64,000 nucleotides of DNA, taken from the NCBI GenBank assembly GCA_963920575.1, contig OY986963.1, forward strand, positions 4,998,896 through 5,062,895. The letters run 5' to 3'. The notes under the pieces are model-generated. The model had not been told where the DNA came from. It ran no database searches and saw only the letters and a list, made by a program, of their open reading frames with translations. The stretch comes from Narthecium ossifragum (taxonomy: Eukaryota; Streptophyta; Magnoliopsida; Dioscoreales; Nartheciaceae). The position numbers and the translations under genes were made by a program. Positions 33,596 to 44,798 of this stretch are shown here, piece by piece (position 1 is the stretch's first letter; each line of letters begins with the position of its first letter).

Positions 33596-36258
33596 TGTCA
33601 CACCCCGACCCAGAAAATCCATCCGGGCCGAGGCGTGAGGGGAAACATACACTATTCATCTCCAATTGGCACGATACAAAGCGGAATTATAGAAAAAACT
33701 TAAACAATTTATAATCCAGAGGTAAACAGATATTTAATTTGCAAATATACATCATGTTGTACTGATACAAGATCCTCAAAGGAAAGATATTATACATTAA
33801 TCTCAAAAGTCCTCGAAATGTACATAATTTACAAATCTGTCAAAAGTACAACGGTCGTCCTCCAGCAACCTCTGGATGTAGTCGCGCCACCACAGCTGAT
33901 CCGCCGGCTCTACTGAAGAAGAACTGGCGCCTGCACCTGCAAACGCAGCCTGGGTAGGAGTGAGCGATAAGCTCAGTAGGGTTCTACTCTACGACACACT
34001 GAAGGGAGGAAAACAACAACAGTGTTGTCTTCCCGCACAAGTCTAAGGAATGCCACGGGGTTCCACAACCCCTGTCGACTACCCCAAGGATCCTACTCTT
34101 CTCAACCGACCACGCTGGGACACATTCTCCAAACACGCTGGGAGGAAACAGAGAACCAGAACCAGTAGGATCACCCTTACCTAGCAGGAAGCCACTGCCT
34201 GGGGACCATGTCAGGGGCACTGGCAACCATCCTTTGCACTTGGCCTTGGGAGACCAACACGACCTCTAAACCTCAACAATGATCAGAGTCAGCTATCGCA
34301 TATCCTCAATACACGAAATTCTGATTAATACAATCACACCCTAATCCTGACTACCCAGCCGCGGTCCTAATGGCTAGATCCGAGCTACCCGAAGCCTCGG
34401 ATCAGCGATCAACCCATCACCCGCCTAACCTCAAATGTCTCTAATGCAATCAAGATGCATGCAATGCTCAGGCACAGATAATAAGATATAAGCATGCAAC
34501 AAGATGTCATTAATCATACAGGGCTAGGCATAGCCTACAGCTAGCCAAAGGGTAAGCATAGCAAATGCCTCAAATACAGATAATCTATGCTAATCAAACA
34601 AAGATACTGAGCCAAGCATTGAACACAGATATATAATAGTCTCCAGTGCTCTCTTGCACTTGACAGACTAAGGTTCCACAGTTACCCCACAGATAACTGG
34701 CCACATTTATACAATAGCCATCGGCACTCGCCGACGACAGGCTAAGGTTCCACAATTCCTCATTAGCTAGCACTCATAGCTAGATAATGGTTAAGCAACC
34801 CAATACAGCATTTAACTACTTATCAAAACTATAGATTCATCCAAAAAGGAGAACACTCGAATCGATCCTCAAACTCGGTAGAAATCCTTTGAAAACTCTA
34901 CAAAATTCACTTGTAAACTTCCCAAAATGTTTAAAGATCAATCACGATTGAAAGCCATTCAAGAAAGACCAGAAAACCATGTCCAAGGGCCCACGGTCGA
35001 TCCGACGGTCGACTGTGAAGCCACGGTCGATGTCACGGTCGATGTCGCGGTCGACCGTGAGGCCAACACGAAGAAAACCAAAGGGCGAAGGTCGATCCAC
35101 TCATCGACCCTGGGAAGCCCAAAACCAAACAACGCCTGACGGTCGATGCGACGGTCGATCCAACGGTCGACCGTCAGGTAAAATCGGAAAAACGAAGATC
35201 CCGCGGTCGATCCATGCATCGACCCTGGGAGGCTAAAATCCCGATAGAGCCCGACGGTCGATGCGACGGTCGATCCGACGGTCGATGCGACGGTCGATCC
35301 GACGGTCGACCGCCAGGCCCAGAAAGAGTAAAACAATGCTCGACGGTCGATGCACCGATCGACCGTCGAGCCCCAAAAGAGCGTATCAACACTCGACAGT
35401 CGATGCACCGATCGACCGTCGGACCTTATACACAGTTCATCAGAATAGTGCCGGAAATCCAATTTCTTGGATTTCAAGGATCAAATCAAGTTGGAATTCG
35501 ATGAAACTTTGCAAGCATGCATGAAAGATGATGGGGAATCTAATGGTGCGAAAAAATCATATTTTTGACAGTTAAATCTCCAATTTAGGTCAAAACGGCC
35601 GAAAGCCGATAAACGGCGATAATACAAGATTCAGCAGGTAAAATACGGAAATCGCGAGGTAGGAATACTTCAAAGCATCAACAACACACGCACAACGAAC
35701 TACACAACATTCTAACAAGTATTGCTACAGCAAAAATACAATAAACCTATCCTACGAGAACCCGATCCAAAGATCGAGGTAGAAACACCTACTTGATGAA
35801 GCAGGGCAGCTCCTCCACGCATCCTCCAAGTCCGATCGCCGGAAGCCGCTCCTCGAAATCCGCACTCCGATGCCCTAGCACCCAGCCGCAGGAGAGAGAG
35901 AGAGAGGAGAAAGACAACGGCAGGAGAAGGAAAAGAAGGAAAGAAAGAGAAAGAGGAAGGCTTAAATAGAATGCTGGAATCCATCACAGCCGTCCGATTC
36001 GATCTCTCCCGATCGAGCTCCGATCTTCCGATTAGACGCGCCCTAAAGGTTCTAATCAAACACATACATCAATCAATGACCATGTGTACAACGCGGGTGT
36101 GAAACTGACCACCAGGGAGCATATTTACCAAAATGCCACTGGGGTCAAAAACAGTGATGCGATCAACCGATCGCATCCCAAGGCCAACCGAGCCAAACCA
36201 CAAACCCAAACCCTCGACCTAACGCGGACGGACCAGGTTGGAGGTACGGGTCCTCACA
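33596..36258 (-). mobile_element. Large solo LTR (2663 bp), probably Ty3/gypsy-type
   Basis: It begins TGTCACACCCCG and ends GGGTCCTCACA (TG...CA), with perfect 5-bp target duplications GGTTG (33591-33595; 36259-36263). No coding domains are present. The orientation is taken from a TATA-like TATTTAAGCC followed by a pyrimidine-rich leader on the minus strand (around 35885-35965), placing U3 at the right. Length and termini suggest a chromovirus-like gypsy LTR, but no internal sequence remains to prove it. A dense CGGTCGA repeat cluster lies at 34993-35425. Confidence 0.8.
34993..35425. repeat. CGGTCGAT/ATCGACCG half-site cluster in the solo LTR
   Basis: Some two dozen copies of CGGTCGAT, CGGTCGAC or their complements lie within 430 bp, often as pairs facing each other. 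The strongest block (35250-35310) alternates GACGGTCGATGC and GACGGTCGATCC in tandem. Minus-strand frames across it read as Ser-Thr-Val-Gly repeats, a by-product of the DNA repeat. Confidence 0.9.
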
Positions 36259-36290
36259 GGTTGGGTTTTCGTTCTTACTTAAGTGGGTTA

Positions 36291-37460
36291 TGAAGGTCCA
36301 AGAGGGGGGTGAATTGGACTCTTTTCGAAAAACTAGATTGATGGAAAATTCAGATAGAAAATAATCTAACAGCTAGAATGCTTGTAAACAAAATGAAACT
36401 TAACTACAATAGCATGCAAGCATTAACTGAAAGAAGGGTTAGAGGGATGACACCGATTTATAGTGGTTCGACCCAACTCTTGGTCTACGTCCACTTCACT
36501 CAAGGCTCTCCTTGAGGTTCCACTACTTGCAAATCTCTTACAAGCTTTTCCTCCAAGCTTCCTGGTGCTTGGTGACCTTACAATCACAGCCAACTGCCGT
36601 TGAACAACTCTCAAGATACTTCTTCACACTTGAAGAAGATTTACAAAGGTTTTAGCTCAAAGAGAATAAGTAGAATTCTTTTCTAGAACTTGCTCAAATG
36701 ATCTCAATAATAGTGATTAAAGTTGTGGCAAGTTTACATGAAGAGACTACTTATAGATGGGCTTCAACCAGCTCAACAAGAAGCCCCAACGGCTCCCTGC
36801 AACTCTCCAACGGCTAGTTTTTTTACTCTGCGCGCTCCTGGCGGTCGATCCATCCATCGTCCATCACGTATTAAAAAACTCAGCCTCTATGGTCGACGGT
36901 CGATCAACGCATCGTCCGTCGCTCTCACGGTCGACCGTGACATCGACCGTCACATCGTCCGTGAGCCTCTGTTGAGAAAGTCGCTTCCCAGGGTCGATGC
37001 TCCGATCGACCGTCGCTCCTTGACTTTTCTTCATATATGCGCCACGGTCGACCGCCGCATCGACCGTAATCGTCCGTAAGCCTCTGTCAAGAAAAACGCT
37101 TCGGACGGTCGATGCACCGATCGACCGTCGCGTCTCCACTTTCTTCATTGATGCGCCACGGTCGATCGCCACATCGACCGTCGCATCGTCCGTGAGCCTC
37201 TGTCAAGAAAAACGCTTCCGACGGTCGATGCACCGATCGACCGTCGCGTCAATACTCATATAGCCAAGTATGAACCATTCATCACGGTCGATCCATGGAT
37301 CGACCGTCCCATTCCCACGGTCGATCCTTGCATCGACCGTCAGTACAAAATAACTTGAATATTGAATTTAATATCTCCAATTAAAGGGGTAATAAATATT
37401 AAACATATATTTTATCATTTAATGTATATTGGCATCATCAAAACAAGGTTAGGATCAACA
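36291..37460 (-). repeat. 3' LTR of the copia element
   Basis: 1170 bp, TGAAGGTCC...GGATCAACA on the plus strand, so TGTTGATCC...GGACCTTCA in transcriptional sense. The segment 36835-37345 is packed with facing CGGTCGAT/ATCGACCG half-sites, including a perfect 24-bp palindrome at 37284-37307 centred on CCATGG. Confidence 0.95.
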
Positions 37461-37474
37461 ATCTCCCCCTTTTT
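37461..37474 (-). other. Polypurine tract of the copia element
   Basis: The plus strand reads ATCTCCCCCTTTTT, so the minus strand gives AAAAAGGGGGAGAT immediately before the 3' LTR. This is the plus-strand DNA primer site of reverse transcription. Confidence 0.9.
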
Positions 37475-37977
37475 GATGATGACAATCCTTTTAAATGTGA
37501 TGATAAAATATCTTGACTCCCCCTTAATTAATGCATCCTTTTCTTTCAAAAAAATATGTTCTAAAGTCAGTTTTCAAGATGCACACAAGTCATATATCTT
37601 TAAAATGATATTAAAAGTTCCATTTAAGATATGTTGACATAATGGTTTGGATTTTAGCATATTCACTTCTTTTCAGTAATAACATTTATGCTTTCATGAA
37701 GTGATTTCATATTGAATTATGACAGTATTAATACATCAAGGCAATATCCAAACACATTTGCATTTCATTCAAAGGATCCCAACATTTCCATACAATATTT
37801 CCATTCAAAATCATTTGGAAAACTTTGAACTTACAAGACTTTCAATTCAAAACAAAGTTTTTCAAAATACACAAGTAAGAAATGTAGGGCTTTCACATTC
37901 ATCACACTCATCACACTTTTCTCCCCCTTTGGCATTATCAAAAAGAGGTAAGGAGGATGGGGAATTAGGATCAATCA

Positions 37978-39207
37978 CTAGAGGCTTGCTGAAGGAGTGC
38001 CAGGTGGAAATTCATTCTTAATGTAGGTGAAAATCTCGTCAAGTTGCTGAGACATCTTGGCTTGATCTCCGGTGATTGTTGCTTGGGAAGTCTTGATGTC
38101 ATCTAGACTTAGTTCCATTCTTCCCATTCTAGCTTCGAGATCATCAAGCCGTTGTGCCGTGGTGCGACGAACTTGGCTACTAGAGGCTTCTCCTTGATCC
38201 CCTTCAGGTAAAGGCTCTCCCCCTACATTTTCTGCTTCATGCTCTTCTTGAGGCTCATCATCCTCATCGGCACTGAGCTGAGGCCAACCGAGGCCTAAAG
38301 CTCGTTTGGCGGCCTTCATCCTCTTGTAGGTGGATTTGGTGAAGGGTTGAGAAAGGGGTTTGCGTTCATCAACGGCTAGGTTTAGGGTGAGGGCTTTGAA
38401 AATGTTTGTTAGGAGCCCCCCAAAAGGAAGTGATTGCCTAGCATTTAGATTTAGCATTTCCTTGATAATTAGATAGCCTAGGTTAAGAGGTTTTCTCCTA
38501 ACCATGCAAGAAAGAACATAGGCATGGATAGGTTTCAAATTATCATGATGGCCAAGGTTAGGAAATAGGTTTGTTCTTAGGAAGTGGGCAAGCTCCCTAA
38601 ATTGTTGGTTGAGACTATTTAGTTCTATAGGGATTTTCTCAACTTGTAGAGGCTTGAGGATAGCCCTTCTCCCTAGTTTATCATGATCAGCTCTATTTAA
38701 ATCCTCATGGGAAGTAAAGTAAATGCACTCTCCTGAATTAGGTGCATTAAGTAGCTCATTCAACCATTCTATGGTAATTTTGATTTCATTACCATAGACA
38801 TAGCTAGTAATAGCTACATATCCCTCATCATCTATATCCTCACTCATATTGCAATAAAAATACATAATCATTTCGGGATAGATGTGTTGAGGCATTTCTA
38901 AGAATTTGTTCCATCCCATATCAGTGAAGTATTGCTCTACTACGTGTTTTTTGTTTAAAGGCAGTTGTAAAGCTCTACCTGAGACTACAAACTTGTCCTT
39001 AAAATCAGGCCAGGTTTTATATCTCTCCATATCCATGAAGAAGTAGTCGTCGTAGGAGGGGGTAGGTTGAGGATTGGATGAAGAACCTCCTTGAGCTCCT
39101 TTGGCTTTCTTTCCTCCGGATGGCTTCTTTGAGACTGCCTTCTTCCGTTTCCCATGTGCACTTAGTTCCTCAGGTGAAGGAGGACCAGCATTCTTGGTGC
39201 GAGCCAT
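37978..39207 (-). CDS. Extra 3' ORF of the copia element (env-position plant-transposon protein)
   Basis: An intact 409-codon frame between pol and the 3' LTR, in sense with gag-pol. The N-terminal 45 residues are rich in Lys/Ser/Gly. The central region (about residues 50-300, with FFMDMERYKTWPDFKDKFVV, YFTDMGWNKFLEMPQ and ITIEWLNELLNAP) matches the pattern I know as the 'putative plant transposon protein' domain. The acidic linker ends in a predicted coiled coil (LDDLEARMGRMELSLDDIKT). SIRE-type elements carry an env-like ORF here, but I see no signal peptide or membrane span, so an envelope role is not supported. It is the least damaged ORF of the element. Confidence 0.8.
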   Translation of the reverse strand: MARTKNAGPPSPEELSAHGKRKKAVSKKPSGGKKAKGAQGGSSSNPQPTPSYDDYFFMDMERYKTWPDFKDKFVVSGRALQLPLNKKHVVEQYFTDMGWNKFLEMPQHIYPEMIMYFYCNMSEDIDDEGYVAITSYVYGNEIKITIEWLNELLNAPNSGECIYFTSHEDLNRADHDKLGRRAILKPLQVEKIPIELNSLNQQFRELAHFLRTNLFPNLGHHDNLKPIHAYVLSCMVRRKPLNLGYLIIKEMLNLNARQSLPFGGLLTNIFKALTLNLAVDERKPLSQPFTKSTYKRMKAAKRALGLGWPQLSADEDDEPQEEHEAENVGGEPLPEGDQGEASSSQVRRTTAQRLDDLEARMGRMELSLDDIKTSQATITGDQAKMSQQLDEIFTYIKNEFPPGTPSASL

Positions 39208-39394
39208 TATCCACCAGCAGGTTAGGGTTTTGAGTGGGAAGGAGGAGATCGGTTTGAGAAGGAGAGGAGGAGGAGTGGCTGCGGATGTTTTGAGTAGCTA
39301 GGGCACGGTCGAACCAGTGAGGAGTGAAGGGGTTGATCGGGAGTTATAAGGGAGATTTGAGTGGAAAAGACGAAAAAGCCCCGACTTAAGTTGT

Positions 39395-39665
39395 CACACG
39401 GTCCGTGGCGGTCGATTGTAGGAACTTGGCGGTCGACCGTCGCGAGCATTGTGTAAAAAAAACGTCGCACGGTCGATCCGAAGACTTGGCGGTCGACCGT
39501 CGCACATATTTTGTCGCACGGTCGATCCAACGAAGTTGGCGGTCGACCGTGGAACACAATGGGTCTAAAAGTTACATCCCACGGTCGATCCGAGGAGGTT
39601 GGCGGTCGACCGTCCAGTGCGAAGGTACGCACGGTCGACCGTCAAGAAAGCTGGATCGACCGTCA
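39395..39665. repeat. CGGTCGA half-site cluster between pol and the extra ORF
   Basis: Repeated blocks in which CACGGTCGATCC is followed after about 10-15 bp by TTGGCGGTCGACCGT recur at roughly 55-60-bp intervals. The layout differs from the LTR clusters, but the half-site is the same. Confidence 0.9.
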
Positions 39666-39856
39666 GTCCCAGAAAGTGAGTTTTGAAATTCAATTTAAAA
39701 TCATTTTTAAATCAAAACATCACAAATCTTTACAAGCACGTGTAACTAAATATTATGAGACAAAAATCACTCATTAATCATGATATTAACTTGATTTACC
39801 AAAATTTAGCATTCAAGTTGAATATGGTATGACCATACCTTTTCCTTTTAGCTCCT

Positions 39857-42800
39857 TTATTTTGGACATCCATTGGACATCCCAAGCTCCCTTAGTAGAT
39901 AGAGAATTCTGTCTTCACTCAAGGGTTTGGTTAGAATATCTGCAATTTGATGTTCGGTGCTAACAAACTCAAGTGCAATATCTCCTTTTTGTCCATGATC
40001 ACGAAGAAAATGATGTCTAATTTCTATGTGCTTTGTTCTAGAATGCAAGATGAGATTTTTAGATAAGTTTTATGGCACTAGTGTTGTCACATCTAATGGG
40101 CATTTTGCCTACATGTATTTCATAATCTTCCAATTGCATTTTCATCTAAAGCAATTGTGCACAACAACTACCCGCCGCAATGTATTCCGCTTCGGCGGTG
40201 GATAAAGCAACTGAATTTTGCTTCTTGGAAAACCAAGAAACAAGTGCTTGACCAAGAAAGTGACATGTACCACTTGTGCTCTTTCTATCAAGTCTACATC
40301 CGGCAAAATCCGTATCGGAGTAGCCAATTAGATCAAAAGATGATCTTCTAGGATACCACAAACCATAATTTTGGGTTCCTATTAGATATCTAAAGATCCT
40401 CTTGACCGCAACCAAATGTGATTCCTTAGGACAAGATTGATATCTAGCACAAAGGCAAACACTAAACATGATGTTCGGTCTACTAGCGGTCAAATAGAGT
40501 AAAGAACCAATCATCTCTCTATAAAGTGTTTGTTCAACGGGTTTCCCATCTTCATCCTTGTCTAGCTTTAGTGTTGTACACATGGGGGTTCTATAAATTT
40601 TGGATTCTACAAAATCATATTTCTTGAGTAGGTCTCTAGTGTATTTAGCTTGATTAATAAAGATCCCTCCTCGAGTTTGCATGATTTGTAAACCAAAAAA
40701 ATAATTGAGTTCACCCATTAAACTCATCTCAAACTCACTTTGCATGCATGTGGAAAATTCTTCACAAAGTTTATCATTTGTAGAACCAAAAATGATATCA
40801 TCAACATAAATTTGAACCAAGAGCAAGTCTTTGCCTTTTGATTTGGTAAACAATGTAGTATCAATTTTTCCTCTACAAAAATCATTATCCATCAAGAATT
40901 TGCTAAGCCTTTCATACCAAGCTCTAGGAGCTTGTTTTAATCCATACAAGGCTTTAGTGAGTTTGAATACATGATCCCTCATTTTATAGTCTTCAAAACC
41001 GGGGGGTTGTTTAACATAGACTTCTTCTTTTAGTAAACCATTCAAGAAGGCACTCTTAACATCCATTTGATATAATTTGAAATCTTTGTAAGATGCAAAA
41101 GCTAGAAGTAGTCTTATTGCCTCAAGTCTAGCTACCGGTGCAAAAGTCTCATCAAAATCAATTCCTTCTTGTTGATTGAAACCTTTTGCAACAAGTCTAG
41201 CTTTATTCCTTGTAATTGTTCCCGATTCATCCATTTTGTTTCTAAACACCCATTTAGTACCTATAACGGGATGATCATGAGGTCTATGTACCAAATTCCA
41301 AACTTCATTTCTTTCAAATTGATTCAACTCTTCTTACATTGCTAGGATCCAATGATTATCCTCTAGTGCTTCCTCTATCGTTTTAGGCTCAATTTGAGAT
41401 AGGAAGGCTAGATTTGCACAAGTATTTAAAGAAGATCTAGTTTGGATTCCTCTTGATGGTTCACCAATTATTAATTCCTTTGGGTGCGAAGATGCATACT
41501 TCCAATCCTTTGGCAACTCATGATGTTGATCACTAGGTATAATCTCAAGGGATTCCTCAAATCTAACATTCAATTCCTCAACATCATTTTGAATTTCATC
41601 CAATAAGTCTTTTGATTTGTCATTTGGGTTTTCCTCATCTATACCATTATCAATTCTACTAGGAATTAAAATCATTTCCTCAAATGTCACATGCATTGAT
41701 TCTTCAACCACCAAACTCCTTTTGTTGAAGATTCTATAACTTTTACTTCTTCCCGAATATCCAAGAAAAACTCCTTCATCGGATCTAGCATCAAATTTTC
41801 CAAGATTATCCTTACCATTGTTTAAGATAAAACATTTGCAACCAAAAGCTCTAAAGTACCCAATATTTGGAATTCTTCCTTTCCAAAGCTCATAAGGGGT
41901 TTTCTTCAAAATGGGTCTCAAGGTTACTCTATTTATCACATGGCAAGAGGTATTGATTGCTTCGGCCCAAAAATACTTAGGAAGATTATTTTCACATAAT
42001 AAAGTTCTAGCCATGTCTTGAAGGGTTCTATTTTTCCTTTCAACAACACCATTTTGTTGAGAGGTTCTAGGTGAAGAGAAGTTATAGGAAATCCCGTTGT
42101 CATTACAAAACTTTTCTAGTTGTGAATTCTTGAATTCTCCTCTATTATCACTTCTAATGCATGTAATGAGAATACATTTATCATTTTGGACTCTTCTACA
42201 AAAGTTGGTGAATTCCTCAAAGACTTCATCTTTGTGTGCAAGGAAAATCACCCATGTGAATCTAGTGTAGTCATCTACTAAAACAAATCCATATGAGCTA
42301 TCACCTAAGCTAGTTGATTTAGTAGGCCCAAAAAGGTCCATATGAATGAGTTCTAGTGCTCTTGTGGTAGAAACTACATCTTTAGACTTGAAAGAGGATT
42401 TTACTTGTTTTCCTCTTTGACATGCATCACAAATCTTGTCTTTCTCAAATTTGATCTTGGAAAGTCCAAGAACAAGGTCTTTTCGAGAAAGTTTGGATAT
42501 TAAATCCATGTGAGCATGCCCAAGCCTTCTATGCCATAACCAAGAATTTTCATTTAAAGCACTAAGACATAGATCATCATGACAAACAAGATCATTAAGA
42601 TAAAATGTGTATACATTACCATCACGATGTCCTACTAGCAAGATTTTATCACTAAGAGCATTCTTAACATAGCATTTTGAATCTTCAAAAATAACTTTGT
42701 TACCTCTATCACATAGTTGACTAATGCTAAGTAAGTTATGTTTCAAACCTTCAACTAAGAGAACATTTTCAATAATAATGGAAGAGGTTTTACCAATATT

Positions 42801-42968
42801 GCCAATGCCAATAATTTTTCCTTTTCCATTATCTCCAAAAGTCACCATTCCTCCATCTTTAGATTGAAGGGTTGAGAACATGCTCCTTTCACCCGTCATA
42901 TGTCTTGAGCATTCACTATCAAGGTACCATCTTTTAGCCTTTGAGTTGGTCTTGATCTTGGATCTCAT
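39857..42968 (-). pseudogene. copia pol (protease, integrase, reverse transcriptase, RNase H), broken
   Basis: The polyprotein encodes protease, integrase (HRRLGH...CDACQRGK zinc site; HMDLFGP, IRSDNRGEF and QQNGVVERKNR for the D,D,E core), reverse transcriptase ([12 protein letters not shown]) and RNase H ([21 protein letters not shown]). The protease active-site triplet is Asp-Ser-Glu (YLDSECSRHMTG) instead of Asp-Ser-Gly. Nonsense codons occur at 41334-41336 (in the LAM*EELNQF stretch) and 40146-40148. A frameshift lies between 40048 and 40146. It is out of frame with gag. A functional enzyme set is unlikely from this copy. Confidence 0.93.
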
Positions 42969-42988
42969 GCAATCCTACAAATAGGAGA

Positions 42989-44734
42989 TCAAACTTTGAT
43001 TTTTGGTACCCAAATCTTTTTGGGTCCATTTGCATTAGTACTATGCATAAGAGAAGAAGAATATCTAGGTGACCAGATTTTCTTAGCATTAGCATTCTTC
43101 ATGAGATAGCAACTAGGTGCAATGTGACCTACTTTGCAACAATAATGACATGTAGGTCCTTGTGTTACCTTAGGAGGATGAGAAGAAGCTTTAACAAAGT
43201 TAGTCTTCTTTTGGTTGTTCACCTTCCTAGGGTTGTAGCCAATTCCTTCCTTGTTCAAGGAGTTCCTTTGGCTATCAAGGATCTCATCTAGTTTATCTCT
43301 ACTCTTCACAAATTTGGCTATAGTGATTTTTAGGTCATTAACCTCTAGAGTGAGATCTCTCTTGGATTTCCTCAAGAAGATAAGTTCTCTTTGCATATCA
43401 TAATTTGTATTCTTCAATATGGTGAGCTCATATTGAGTGTCCTTGAGTTCATCCTCAAGTGTGTCATTTGTGTCACAAGACTTGTTCTCTAGCATGCATT
43501 TGTTTTCTTTTTCTAAGGTTCCAATCCTATGCATGGCATCTACTTTTTCTTCTTCTACTTTCTTCAAGTCCTTACAAGCAGCATAGTATTTCTTTTTAAG
43601 GAATTTGAAATCATTAGCTAAAGCATGATAAGCATCAAAGAGTTCTTCAAATGCAAGCTCATCCTCTACCTCATTTTGTTCTTCTTCCTCATCTCCATGT
43701 GCCATTAAGCATATGTTGGCTACCTCTTGTTCTTCTTCATCGGATGAAGTCTCCACATCGCTTTCTCCCCAAGTAGCCACCATTGCCTTCCTACTATTGA
43801 ACTCCTTCCTTGAAAGCTTCTTGAGTTTAGGACATTCAAGCTTGATGTGTCCGGGCTTCCTACACTCATAACATATGATTTCATTTGAGTTAGAAGAAGT
43901 AGGATTATATCTTTCACCTTTGAAGAATTTCTTCTTGAAGAATTTCTTTCCTCCTTGGCGCTTGAAGATCTTTTGTATTCTCCTTGATATCATCGCCAAC
44001 TCCTCATCGTCATCTCCATCGCTTGAATCGGATGAATCTTTGCTAGATGACTTAAAGGCAACCGTCTTCTTCTTTTTGTCTCCCTCTTCGTTGCTCCTCT
44101 TCAAATTCATCTCATAGGTCATGAGGGAACCCATGAGCTCATCTAGTGACAATTTGGATAGATCATTGGCTTCTTCTATCGCTGTCACTTTGGGATCCCA
44201 CGACTTAGGTAGACACCTAAGGATCTTCCTCACAATCTCATCATTAGCATAAATTCTTCCAAGAGATTCAAGCATATTTAATATGTTATTAAAACGTGTA
44301 AACATCTCACTAATAGTCTCATCATTCTTCATGCAAAATAATTCATACTCATGTACTAGCATACTTATCTTTGACTCTTTAACCCGGCTAGTTCCCTCAT
44401 ATGTAACCTCAAGCTTATCCCATATCTCCTTTGCTGATTTGCATGTGGAGACCCTATTGAATTCACTAGGGCTAAGGGCACAAAATAGAAAGCTTTTGGC
44501 CTTGGCATTAGTTTGAAGGTTTTTGAGGTCAATTGGGGTGTAGTCACTCTTTGTCTTTGGGACATCTTTCCCATCAACAATTTTGGTAGGGACATAAGGT
44601 CCATCCTCTATAACAAACCATGCCTCATAGTCCATGGATTGAACAAAGATTTCCATCTTTGTTTTCCAATAATTGTAGTTTGAACCATTGAAATAGGGTG
44701 GCCTATTGGTAGCTTGTCCCTCTATGTTTTCCAT
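42989..44734 (-). CDS. copia gag (UBN2-type, two CCHC knuckles)
   Basis: An intact 581-codon frame starting 50 bp downstream of the primer-binding site. It has the copia gag N-terminus (PPYFNGSNYNYWKTKMEIF), the UBN2-like region (AKEIWDKLEVTYEGTSRVKE), a basic/acidic linker, a CCHC knuckle (CYECRKPGHIKLEC), a long coiled-coil stretch, and a second CCHC (CHYCCKVGHIAPSC) near the end. Capsid/nucleocapsid protein that packages element RNA. It ends in a different frame from the pol region. Confidence 0.92.
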   Translation of the reverse strand: MENIEGQATNRPPYFNGSNYNYWKTKMEIFVQSMDYEAWFVIEDGPYVPTKIVDGKDVPKTKSDYTPIDLKNLQTNAKAKSFLFCALSPSEFNRVSTCKSAKEIWDKLEVTYEGTSRVKESKISMLVHEYELFCMKNDETISEMFTRFNNILNMLESLGRIYANDEIVRKILRCLPKSWDPKVTAIEEANDLSKLSLDELMGSLMTYEMNLKRSNEEGDKKKKTVAFKSSSKDSSDSSDGDDDEELAMISRRIQKIFKRQGGKKFFKKKFFKGERYNPTSSNSNEIICYECRKPGHIKLECPKLKKLSRKEFNSRKAMVATWGESDVETSSDEEEQEVANICLMAHGDEEEEQNEVEDELAFEELFDAYHALANDFKFLKKKYYAACKDLKKVEEEKVDAMHRIGTLEKENKCMLENKSCDTNDTLEDELKDTQYELTILKNTNYDMQRELIFLRKSKRDLTLEVNDLKITIAKFVKSRDKLDEILDSQRNSLNKEGIGYNPRKVNNQKKTNFVKASSHPPKVTQGPTCHYCCKVGHIAPSCYLMKNANAKKIWSPRYSSSLMHSTNANGPKKIWVPKIKV

Positions 44735-44784
44735 CTCTAGATAGGATCCTCTAAGGGTTGTTACACCACTAAATTAGAGACTTA

Positions 44785-44796
44785 GCTCTGATACCA
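44785..44796 (-). other. Primer-binding site of the copia element
   Basis: The minus strand reads TGGTATCAGAGC two bases inside the 5' LTR border, complementary to the 3' end of initiator methionine tRNA as in most plant copia elements. Confidence 0.92.
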
Positions 44797-44798
44797 AT

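Noticed and set aside
34927..35524. Frames coding for Arg-Ser-Thr-Val-Asp/Gly repeats
   Set aside because: Direct translation of the CGGTCGAT DNA repeat in a solo LTR; open in several frames on both strands.
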